A DNA stretch of 8,469 bases from assembly GCA_937926065.1 (NCBI GenBank), contig CALANM010000143.1:1-8469 (forward strand), in the 5' to 3' direction. Origin of the DNA: an uncultured Microbacterium sp. Its GTDB lineage: Bacteria; Actinomycetota; Actinomycetes; Actinomycetales; Microbacteriaceae. Below, one piece after another: positions 1 through 5,026 of this stretch; positions within the stretch are counted from its first letter, which is position 1; every line of letters begins with the position of its first letter. The position numbers and the translations under genes were made by a program. Below the pieces are notes generated by a model that saw nothing but the letters and a program-made list of their open reading frames with translations, did not search any database and was not told where the DNA came from.

Positions 1-86
1 CGATCGCCGGCTTCGCCCCGCCGACGCCCGCCGCCGCGGTCGACGACCTGGGCGCCATCCTGCGGGTCATAGGGGCGCTCGCGTGA
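1..86 (+). CDS. 3' end of an unidentified protein-coding gene (partial)
   Basis: An open frame runs in from the left edge (first full codon at 3) and ends at TGA 84-86. It gives 27 residues rich in Ala and Pro, ending in VIGALA. No domain can be recognised from so short a piece. The case for a real gene is that the frame is open to the edge, shows the G/C third-position bias of its neighbours, and its stop overlaps the GTG start of the next gene by 4 nt (GTGA at 83-86), a typical coupled-gene junction. Its function is unknown. Confidence 0.55.
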   Translation, partial: IAGFAPPTPAAAVDDLGAILRVIGALA

Positions 87-535
87 TCGCCCGCCCGCCG
101 GCGGGCTGGCAGCAGCGGGCAGCGGCGGCGGTCGCGCGTGGTGAGCGCACCGACCGCTGGATCCCCTCTCTGCTCCTCGACTCGCCCGTGAGCCTCGTCG
201 GCTACTGGTGGGGCACGACGGTCGGCTGGGTGTGGGGCATGCTGTGGTCGACGGGACGCGTCGAGAAGCGCGGCGGTCTCTGGGTCTTCACCGGCATGCC
301 GCCGTGGACGTACGGACGTGGCGGCGTGTGCGTGGGCGGATGCTTCCTCACCGGCACGGCGCCCGTGACCGACGCCCTGCTCCGGCACGAAGCAGAGCAC
401 TCCCGCCAATGGCGGCGCTACGGCTTCCTGATGCCCGTGCTCTACCTGCTGGCGGGGCGGAACCCGCTCACGAACAGGTTCGAGATCCTCGCCGGGCTCG
501 AAGACGGCAACTACGTCCCGCGTCGCGCGCGCTGA
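83..535 (+). CDS. Conserved hypothetical protein with HEAEH motif
   Basis: A 150-aa protein starting at GTG 83, preceded by an AGGGG ribosome-binding site at 71-75 with 7-nt spacing and overlapping the previous stop by 4 nt. The first ~25 residues are Ala/Arg-rich and look poorly conserved. From about residue 33 the protein has a Trp/Gly-rich stretch (GYWWGTTVGWVWG at 40-52), which may dip into or lie on the membrane. A C83-x3-C87 pair follows, then RHEAEHSRQW (101-110) and NRFEILAGLED near the end. HEAEH (His102, Glu103, His106) has the HExxH spacing of zinc metallopeptidases, but the protein is too short for a standard one, so metal binding is only an inference. I recall similar actinobacterial proteins carrying the label 'Fe-S oxidoreductase'; nothing here (only two closely spaced Cys) supports that label. 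It is convergent with the SIP-domain gene. Confidence 0.8.
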   Translation: MIARPPAGWQQRAAAAVARGERTDRWIPSLLLDSPVSLVGYWWGTTVGWVWGMLWSTGRVEKRGGLWVFTGMPPWTYGRGGVCVGGCFLTGTAPVTDALLRHEAEHSRQWRRYGFLMPVLYLLAGRNPLTNRFEILAGLEDGNYVPRRAR

Positions 536-536
536 G

Positions 537-555
537 GCTCAGCGGTCGATTGAGC
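537..555. terminator. Weak hairpin in the convergent gap
   Basis: The 27-bp gap between the two converging stops (535 and 565-563) holds a 5-bp inverted repeat, GCTCA at 537-541 and TGAGC at 551-555, with a 9-nt loop. There is no T-tract on either strand. A bidirectional terminator would be expected here, but this stem is short, so the call is tentative. Confidence 0.2.
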
Positions 556-573
556 GGGCGGATCAGCGGTCGA
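539..573. repeat. 11-bp direct repeat pair spanning the convergent gap
   Basis: TCAGCGGTCGA occurs at 539-549 and again at 563-573, 24 bp apart. The second copy includes the stop codon and last codons of the SIP gene. This looks like a small local duplication at the gene end; no function is claimed. Confidence 0.4.
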
Positions 574-1030
574 CGGCGAGGCCGAAGCGGGCCGGGACGT
601 GGATGGCCGACGCCTCGAAGCCGAGCCTCTCGGTGAGGTGGTCGACGATGTCGGCCGTGCCGAGGAAGCCGCCGAGCAGGTGAACCCGCGTCTGAGCGGA
701 CTCATCGCAGAGCATCTCGTCAGCCCACGCGCTGACAGCACGAGAGAGCGCCTGGCCCGGAGCGCAGGCGCGGCACGTGCCGGGGTCGCCGGTGCGGCGA
801 GAGCGGTCGAGCCACGTGAGGGTCATGCGGGCGGGAACGGCGATGTCGCTGATCCATGTGGCATCCGGGACCTCGATGAAGACGCGCCCCGTGGAGCACA
901 GCGGCAGCGTGGCGAGCAGGGTCTCAAGCTCGGTGAGCGAGTGCTCGTCGGCCGTGATGAGGTGCTGAACGCGCGCGTGCTTGGCGGCTCGGCGAGAGCG
1001 AGCGCGGTGTTCGGCGTGCATCGTGGTCAT
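563..1030 (-). CDS. Stand-alone SIP-domain (siderophore-interacting-like) protein
   Basis: A 155-aa protein. After a basic N-terminus (1-21), residues 22-80 match the nucleotide-binding half of siderophore-interacting flavoproteins (SIP family): HLITADEHSLTELETLLATL, then a STGRVFIEVPD strand, then LTWLDRSRR. The C-terminal LLGGFLGTADIVDHLTERLG fits the end of that fold. Full SIP proteins are about 250-300 aa, with an FAD-binding beta-barrel in front; that part is absent, so this protein cannot bind FAD in the usual way. It has four cysteines (45, 86, 89, 108), with 86/89 as CRAC. The likely role, inferred, is in releasing iron from ferric siderophores in the cytoplasm, perhaps with a partner. 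The start is ATG 1030 with GGAGGT at 1039-1034, only 3 nt away; a second ATG at codon 4 (1021-1019) is an alternative. A DtxR/IdeR-type iron box overlaps its promoter. Confidence 0.82.
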   Translation of the reverse strand: MTTMHAEHRARSRRAAKHARVQHLITADEHSLTELETLLATLPLCSTGRVFIEVPDATWISDIAVPARMTLTWLDRSRRTGDPGTCRACAPGQALSRAVSAWADEMLCDESAQTRVHLLGGFLGTADIVDHLTERLGFEASAIHVPARFGLAVDR

Positions 1031-1039
1031 GACACCTCC

Positions 1040-1068
1040 ACTATACGTGAAGATAGGCTTGCCTAACC
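1040..1068 (-). promoter_or_regulatory. Predicted promoter of the SIP-domain gene
   Basis: On the - strand a TATAGT -10 box lies at 1045-1040, and a weak -35 (around GGTTAG, 1068-1063) lies 17 nt upstream. Transcription would start about 1033, giving an almost leaderless message. An alternative -10, TATCTT at 1055-1050, would leave room for the GGAGGT ribosome-binding site in the leader. Either promoter is covered by the iron box at 1053-1071. Confidence 0.5.
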
Positions 1069-1071
1069 TCA
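1053..1071. promoter_or_regulatory. DtxR/IdeR-type iron box
   Basis: The 19-bp site ATAGGCTTGCCTAACCTCA fits the actinobacterial DtxR/IdeR consensus TWAGGTWAGSCTWACCTWA at 15 of 19 positions. The right half (GCCTAACCT) is nearly perfect; the left half is weaker. It sits 23 bp upstream of the SIP-domain start and overlaps the predicted promoter. By the known behaviour of this regulator family, Fe(II)-bound repressor should block transcription, so the gene should be on when iron is low. It also overlaps the stop codon (1071-1069) of the phosphatase gene read on the same strand. Confidence 0.75.
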
Positions 1072-1797
1072 GAAGGTCGAATCGCCTCCGGGGACGATCA
1101 GCACACGTCGCAGCTCGCGCAGCTCGTCATCGTGCAGGCCCTGATGGCGGAGGAATTCGACGGGAGCCCCGTACTGCTCGCGGAGCTCGTCGAGCAGCCC
1201 CTTCATGACGGGCGCGGGCGAGCGCGTCGCGAGGTCGGCCAGGTTCCGCGACTCCGGGTGCATTCGGCGCAGATATGCGAGCACGCGCTCGTTGCGCTCG
1301 GCGGGCAGCGACGCCTCAGTGCGGGCGTAGTCGGCGAGGATCGCCTCCTCCTCCACTCCCGCCGCGGCGAGCGTGAGTGCGACGACCACGCCCGTGCGGT
1401 CCTTGCCGACCGTGCAGTGCACGAGCACGGGCGGCCCCGTGATGACATGCCGGACGACGTCGACGAGCGACGCCCCCGAGGCCTCGATGAGCGAGCGGTA
1501 CAGCTCGTCGAGCGTGACGTCGGACTCGAAGAAGGATGCCAGGGAGCCGGCGAACAGCGGCACCCGCTGGAGAGTGATCGGCAGGTCGCCGAGGGCCGTG
1601 GGCTCGTAGGCGACTTCGGCGTCCTCACGCAGGTCGACGATGCTGCGCACCCCGAGCGCACGAAGCGCCTCTCGCCCGTCGCCTTTCACGCGCGCGAGGT
1701 TGCCCGAGCGGAACAGCACCCCGTGCCGGGTCGCGCCGCCGACGGCGGGAAGACCCCCGACGTCGCGGAAGTTCAGAGCGCCGGGGACCTCAGCCAT
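1069..1797 (-). CDS. Tyrosine-protein / lipid phosphatase (HCxxxKDRTG type)
   Basis: A 242-aa cytoplasmic cysteine phosphatase. The conserved N-terminal motif LNFRDVGGLP (8-17) and the P-loop VHCTVGKDRTGV (127-138) place it in the bacterial tyrosine-phosphatase family that includes mycobacterial MptpB. Cys128 would be the nucleophile and Arg134 binds phosphate; Lys132 and Asp133 give the HCxxxKDRTG signature associated with activity on phosphoinositides as well as phosphotyrosine. One of the Asp residues upstream (for example Asp93 or Asp97) could help as general acid; I cannot tell which. The start at ATG 1797 fits because LNFRDVGG begins 8 residues later. Longer in-frame starts would run into the AhpD-like gene. 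It overlaps that gene by 8 nt, with only a weak GAGG before the start, so translation is probably coupled. Its length matches the family, with no sign of damage. The physiological substrate is unknown. Confidence 0.9.
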   Translation of the reverse strand: MAEVPGALNFRDVGGLPAVGGATRHGVLFRSGNLARVKGDGREALRALGVRSIVDLREDAEVAYEPTALGDLPITLQRVPLFAGSLASFFESDVTLDELYRSLIEASGASLVDVVRHVITGPPVLVHCTVGKDRTGVVVALTLAAAGVEEEAILADYARTEASLPAERNERVLAYLRRMHPESRNLADLATRSPAPVMKGLLDELREQYGAPVEFLRHQGLHDDELRELRRVLIVPGGDSTF

Positions 1798-2278
1798 CGG
1801 CCTCGGCGGCGGCCGCACGGCGCGGCGGCACGGCGTACTTTCCGGCGATCGCGATGCGGTTGAACGCGTTGATCGACACGAGCAGCCAGCTGAGCGCGAC
1901 GTACTCCTGCTCCGAGAGGACGCCTCCGACGCGGTCATACACGTCGTCGGGGATGCCGTCTTCGTGGATGTAGACATAGCACTCGGTGAGTTCGAGAGCC
2001 GCGCGCTCCCGCGCCGTGAAGACGCCCGACTCGCGCCATGCCTGCAGCTGCGCGATCTCATCGGCGGTGACGTTCGCCGTGACCGCGCGATCCACGTGGA
2101 TACGGACGCAGTAGGCGCAGCCGTTGAGCTGCGAGGCGTATGTGAGGACGAGCTCTTTGAGCCGGGCGTCGATGCCCGCCTCGGCCGCCAGCTGGCCGAC
2201 GGTCTGCGAGAAGGACTCGAGGGCGTCGTACGCCGGGCGTGCCGAGCGCGAGAGGTGCACGCGTCGTTCCTGGGTCAT
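1790..2278 (-). CDS. AhpD / carboxymuconolactone decarboxylase-family protein
   Basis: A 162-aa, all-helical AhpD-like protein. The family core is clear: a Glu-containing helix (KELVLTYASQLNGC, 41-54) leading into C54-AY-C57-VRI-H61, the CxxC...H redox site. In characterised members these cysteines cycle between dithiol and disulfide to remove peroxides or relay electrons to a partner peroxidase. The SEQEYVALSWLLVSINAFNRIA region (122-143) matches the C-terminal helices of the family. The start at ATG 2278 is supported by a TAGGCT -10 box exactly 6 nt upstream, which suggests a leaderless message; no ribosome-binding site is seen. It is the first gene of a - strand pair and its last 8 nt overlap the phosphatase start. 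No peroxiredoxin gene is present in the window, so its redox partner is not known. A true decarboxylase role is unlikely, given the retained CxxC. Confidence 0.9.
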   Translation of the reverse strand: MTQERRVHLSRSARPAYDALESFSQTVGQLAAEAGIDARLKELVLTYASQLNGCAYCVRIHVDRAVTANVTADEIAQLQAWRESGVFTARERAALELTECYVYIHEDGIPDDVYDRVGGVLSEQEYVALSWLLVSINAFNRIAIAGKYAVPPRRAAAAEADG

Positions 2279-2284
2279 GCCGAC

Positions 2285-2290
2285 AGCCTA
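2285..2290 (-). promoter_or_regulatory. -10 box of the AhpD-like gene (leaderless start)
   Basis: Read on the - strand, TAGGCT (TAnnnT) at 2290-2285 is followed by 6 nt and then ATG at 2278. This spacing puts the transcription start at or next to the A of the start codon, the arrangement typical of leaderless actinobacterial genes. No clear -35 is visible; the region where it would lie is inside the tandem repeat at 2291-2322. Confidence 0.6.
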
Positions 2291-2322
2291 CGGCGACTGC
2301 CCCGCGCGGCGACTGCCCCGCG
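2291..2322. repeat. Perfect 16-bp tandem duplication
   Basis: CGGCGACTGCCCCGCG occurs twice back to back (2291-2306 and 2307-2322), followed by CGGCG, the start of a third copy. It lies directly upstream of the -10 box of the AhpD-like gene and covers where its -35 would be. Part of the second copy (2315-2323) can pair with 2350-2358 as a 9-bp inverted repeat. Confidence 0.9.
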
Positions 2323-2344
2323 CGGCGGCCGCCCACGCGTCGCG

Positions 2345-2362
2345 TCACGGCGCGGGGCGTGA
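2345..2362. promoter_or_regulatory. Inverted repeat, possible operator in the divergent region
   Basis: TCACG (2345-2349) and CGTGA (2358-2362) form a 5-bp dyad with an 8-bp spacer between the two divergent starts. The size suits a dimeric repressor, but no regulator gene lies in the window and the arms are short, so this is tentative. Confidence 0.25.
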
Positions 2363-2392
2363 TCGGGTCGCATCCACCGCCTGCGTCTCGGG

Positions 2393-2398
2393 CAGACT
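2393..2398 (+). promoter_or_regulatory. -10 box of the alpha/beta hydrolase gene (leaderless start)
   Basis: CAGACT, one mismatch from TAnnnT, lies exactly 6 nt before ATG 2405, and no ribosome-binding site precedes that ATG. This mirrors the AhpD-like gene on the other strand, so both divergent genes are probably leaderless. Confidence 0.5.
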
Positions 2399-2404
2399 GT
2401 AGTC

Positions 2405-3355
2405 ATGCACAACGAGGTCATGCCCGGCGGGCTGCCCGACGACGAGTTCCAGTTCCTGCCGGCCCAGGCCGCGCAGCTCGGCCTCGACGCGCCGCCGCCG
2501 GTCACCCGACTGACGTACGCCCTTCCGGACGGGCGCACCGTCAGCGCCCTGCGCTACGGCGACGGCGAGCCGGTCGTCACCTTCCTCCACGGCGCGGGGC
2601 TCAACGCCCACACGTGGGACACGACGGTCCTCGCACTGGGTCTCCCCGCCCTCGCGATCGACCTCCCCGGCCATGGCGACTCCTCGTGGCGCGACGACGC
2701 CGCATACACCGGCTCGACGCTGGCCGCCGACGTCGCCCCCGCCCTGGCTGCCTGGACCGACCGGCCGCAGGTGCTCGTCGGCCAGTCGCTGGGCGGGCTG
2801 ACGGCGGCGGCGCTCGCCGCACGACATCCGGACATCGTGCGCGCGCTCGTCGTCATCGACATCACGCCGGGGATCGACCCCGACGGCAACGCCGCGCAGA
2901 TCCGAGCCTTCTTCGCCGGACCCACCGATTGGGCCTCCCGCGAGGAGCTCGTCGAGCGTGCACTGTCGTTCGGGCTCGGCGGATCTCCGGAGGCCGCCGC
3001 CCGCGGAGTGTTCCTCAACTCCCGTGTGCGCCCCGACGGGCGGGTCGAGTGGAAGCACCACTTCGCGCGCCTCGCGAGCGCCCTGGCCGCCGATCCCGAG
3101 GCGGCCGCGAAGGCCGACCGGCAGCAGGACGCCGTGCGCAGCGCGCTGTCGGCATCCGGCTGGGACGACCTGGCCGTCGTGCGCGCGCCCATCACGCTCA
3201 TCCGCGGCGAGCGCGGCTTCGTCACCGAGAAGGATGCCGCGGAGTTCCGTGCCCGCGTGCCGCTGGCCGACGTGATCGACATGCCCGCGGGCCACAACGT
3301 GCAGGAAGACGTGCCGGTCGAGCTCGGCCGGCGCATCGCCCATCTGGCGCGGTGA
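2405..3355 (+). CDS. Alpha/beta-hydrolase fold protein
   Basis: A 316-aa cytoplasmic hydrolase with no signal peptide. Signs of the fold, in order: the oxyanion-hole segment FLHGAGLN (60-67), the DLPGHGDS turn (86-93), the nucleophile elbow VGQSLGG (125-131) with Ser128, and the catalytic His297 in MPAGHNVQED. The usual acid after strand 7 is unclear: that segment reads LIRGERGFVTEKD, where Glu269 could serve, or Asp152 after strand 6 (VVIDITPG) could be the acid, as in some hydrolases. Residues 160-250 form a helical cap. The first ~30 residues are probably a poorly structured leader. The substrate cannot be told; ester, lactone or epoxide hydrolysis are all possible for the fold. ATG 2405 is chosen because it follows a -10-like box by 6 nt. 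It is transcribed away from the AhpD-phosphatase pair and lies 159 bp upstream of the transporter operon, which has its own promoter. Confidence 0.88.
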   Translation: MHNEVMPGGLPDDEFQFLPAQAAQLGLDAPPPVTRLTYALPDGRTVSALRYGDGEPVVTFLHGAGLNAHTWDTTVLALGLPALAIDLPGHGDSSWRDDAAYTGSTLAADVAPALAAWTDRPQVLVGQSLGGLTAAALAARHPDIVRALVVIDITPGIDPDGNAAQIRAFFAGPTDWASREELVERALSFGLGGSPEAAARGVFLNSRVRPDGRVEWKHHFARLASALAADPEAAAKADRQQDAVRSALSASGWDDLAVVRAPITLIRGERGFVTEKDAAEFRARVPLADVIDMPAGHNVQEDVPVELGRRIAHLAR

Positions 3356-3358
3356 CGA

Positions 3359-3371
3359 TTCGCGAACGTTC
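3359..3371. promoter_or_regulatory. Two overlapping 8-bp palindromes after the hydrolase stop
   Basis: TTCGCGAA (3359-3366) and GAACGTTC (3364-3371) are both perfect palindromes sharing 3 bp. They lie 3-16 bp after the hydrolase stop and about 37 bp upstream of the transporter -10 box, where a repressor or activator site could be. No regulator is assigned. Confidence 0.3.
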
Positions 3372-3407
3372 ATGACGCACGATGACCTGGAACTCCCCCG
3401 CTGACTC

Positions 3408-3413
3408 TAGGCT
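3408..3413 (+). promoter_or_regulatory. -10 box of the ABC transporter operon
   Basis: TAGGCT, the same hexamer as in front of the AhpD-like gene, lies in the 159-bp gap before the transporter operon. A weak -35 (ACCTGG at 3385-3390, 17 nt upstream, or TGACCT at 3383-3388) is possible. Transcription would begin near 3420, leaving a leader of about 95 nt. I see no iron box or known riboswitch in this leader. Confidence 0.5.
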
Positions 3414-3431
3414 GTTACGCGCACCCGAGTC

Positions 3432-3489
3432 GGCAGGCCAGTCGCGAGTGACCGAGAAGCCCGGTGACCACGAAGACGCGGCGCCTGCC
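3432..3489 (+). other. Inverted repeat in the operon leader
   Basis: GGCAGGC (3432-3438) and GCCTGCC (3483-3489) are perfect complements 44 nt apart. In RNA they could close a large stem just before the ribosome-binding site at 3496. A smaller dyad, ACCG/CGGT (3451-3454, 3462-3465), lies inside. In DNA this GC-rich, a 7-bp match may be chance. Confidence 0.3.
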
Positions 3490-3495
3490 CCTTGT

Positions 3496-3502
3496 GAAAG
3501 GA
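3496..3502 (+). promoter_or_regulatory. Ribosome-binding site of the solute-binding lipoprotein
   Basis: GAAAGGA lies 12 nt before ATG 3515. It favours this start over an in-frame GTG at 3464, which would place 17 extra residues ahead of the signal peptide. Confidence 0.6.
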
Positions 3503-3514
3503 CCGTCCCCACAC

Positions 3515-5026
3515 ATGCTTCGTCGAACCGCTCTCGCCGCCGCCGCTCTGCTGGCATCCGGCGCGCTGCTGCTGTCCGCCTGCTCCGGCGGCGGACAGCC
3601 CGCTCCGACGTCGACAGACCTGACGCCCGACCCCGACGCGACGCTCAACGTCCGGCTCGTGCTCGAGCCGTCCAACCTCGACATCCGTGAGACGTCGGGC
3701 GCCGCGCTCGATCAGATCCTGATCGACAACGTCTACCAGGGCCTCGTCTCGCGCACTCCCGAGCAGGAGATCGTCCCCGCCCTCGCGAGCGAGTACGACG
3801 TCTCCGACGACGGTCTCACCTACACCTTCACGCTCCGCGAGGGCGTGCTCTTCCACGACGGCAGCGAGCTGAAGCCGGAAGACGTCGTGTGGTCGATCGA
3901 GCAGGTGAAGGACAACGAGTCGTACCGCGACTCCGCCCGCCTTGCGAAGGTGTCCGACATCAGCGCCGACGGCCAGGTCATCACCCTGACCCTCTCGGAG
4001 CCCGACTCGACGCTCCTCTGGAACCTCACCGGCCGCGCCGGCCTCATCCTGAAGAAGGGCGACAAGACCGACCGCAAGGTCGACGCCAACGGCACCGGTC
4101 CCTTCATGCTCGAGAACTGGAAGCAGGGCGACAGCATCACCTTCGTCCGCAACGAGGACTACTGGGGCGACAAGGCGCAGGTCGCCGAGATCGTGTTCTC
4201 CTACATCCCGGACACGCAGGCCGCCCTCAACGCCGCACTCGCCGGCGACCTCGACGTCGTCACCGGCTTCGACGCGACCCTCAAGGAGCAGATCGAGGCC
4301 AACGGCGACTTCGTACTGAGCCTCGGCGCCTCCACCGACAAGGGCACGCTGGCCTTCAACTCCAAGAAGACGCCGCTCGACGACGTGCGCGTGCGCCAGG
4401 CGATCCGCCAGGCGATCGACAAGGAGTCGATCGTCCAGGCGCTCGGAGCCGGACAGACCATGTACGGACCGATCCCCGAGCTCGACCCCGGCTACGAAGA
4501 CCTGTCGGACGTCGCGCCGTTCGACCCCGAGGCCGCCAAGGCCCTCCTCCAGGAGGCCGGCGCCGAAGACCTCACGCTCACGCTGACCCTCTACAACGGC
4601 TACGGGACGACGGTGTCGCAGATCCTCGTGTCGAACCTGAACGACGTCGGCATCACGCTCAAGGTCGAGGCCGTCGAGTTCCCGACCTGGCTCAACGACG
4701 TGTACATCAATCAGGACTACGACCTGAGCTTCGTCCTCCACACCGAGGCGCGCGACTTCGAGAACTGGGCGAACCCGGCGTACTACTTCACATATGACAA
4801 TCCCGAGGTGCAGCGCCTGTTCACCGAATCGATCGCCGCGACCGATGAGGAGACGGCGGCCGATCTGCTCGCGCAGGCCGCCCGGATCGTGTCTGAGGAC
4901 CACGCGGCCGACTGGCTGTACAACGGCGCATCGGTGGTCGCGGTCGGCACGAACGTCGCCGGCATCCCCTCGATCAACGTGAACGAGCGCTTCAACCTCG
5001 CCGAAGCGGTCAAGAGCGCGGAGTGA
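3515..5026 (+). CDS. ABC transporter solute-binding lipoprotein, family 5 (peptide/opine/nickel class)
   Basis: A 503-aa extracytoplasmic binding protein anchored to the membrane by lipid. The N-terminus has two Arg (3-4), a hydrophobic stretch and the lipobox LSAC with Cys23 as the lipidated residue. A Pro/Thr/Asp-rich linker follows to about 40. The mature part shows family-5 (SBP_bac_5) features: TLNVRLVLEPSNLD, the signature ASEYDVSDDGLTYTFTLREG (91-110) followed by VLFHDGSELKPEDVVWSIEQ, then NGTGPFML and the ALNAALAGDLDVV region. Length is normal for the family (about 500-550). Binding proteins of this family carry peptides, opines, nickel, metal chelates or sugars, and the sequence alone does not say which. 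It is the first gene of the operon, and its stop overlaps the first permease start by 4 nt. That is unusual, since binding proteins are usually made in excess and separated from the permease genes by a gap. Confidence 0.95.
   Translation: MLRRTALAAAALLASGALLLSACSGGGQPAPTSTDLTPDPDATLNVRLVLEPSNLDIRETSGAALDQILIDNVYQGLVSRTPEQEIVPALASEYDVSDDGLTYTFTLREGVLFHDGSELKPEDVVWSIEQVKDNESYRDSARLAKVSDISADGQVITLTLSEPDSTLLWNLTGRAGLILKKGDKTDRKVDANGTGPFMLENWKQGDSITFVRNEDYWGDKAQVAEIVFSYIPDTQAALNAALAGDLDVVTGFDATLKEQIEANGDFVLSLGASTDKGTLAFNSKKTPLDDVRVRQAIRQAIDKESIVQALGAGQTMYGPIPELDPGYEDLSDVAPFDPEAAKALLQEAGAEDLTLTLTLYNGYGTTVSQILVSNLNDVGITLKVEAVEFPTWLNDVYINQDYDLSFVLHTEARDFENWANPAYYFTYDNPEVQRLFTESIAATDEETAADLLAQAARIVSEDHAADWLYNGASVVAVGTNVAGIPSINVNERFNLAEAVKSAE

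Noticed and set aside
1798..2061. N-terminal extension of the phosphatase frame
   Set aside because: It is Ser/Arg-rich, has no family match and overlaps the AhpD-like gene. LNFRDVGG starts just after ATG 1797.
2239..3375. A 378-codon open frame on the + strand over the hydrolase
   Set aside because: It is an Arg/Ala/Pro-rich shadow, while the other frame gives a full alpha/beta-hydrolase.
3414..3514. Known riboswitch in the operon leader
   Set aside because: I could not match it to any conserved riboswitch core. Only short complementary segments are seen.
3356..3514. A second iron box controlling the transporter operon
   Set aside because: No stretch resembling the TWAGGTWAGSCTWACCTWA consensus is present here.
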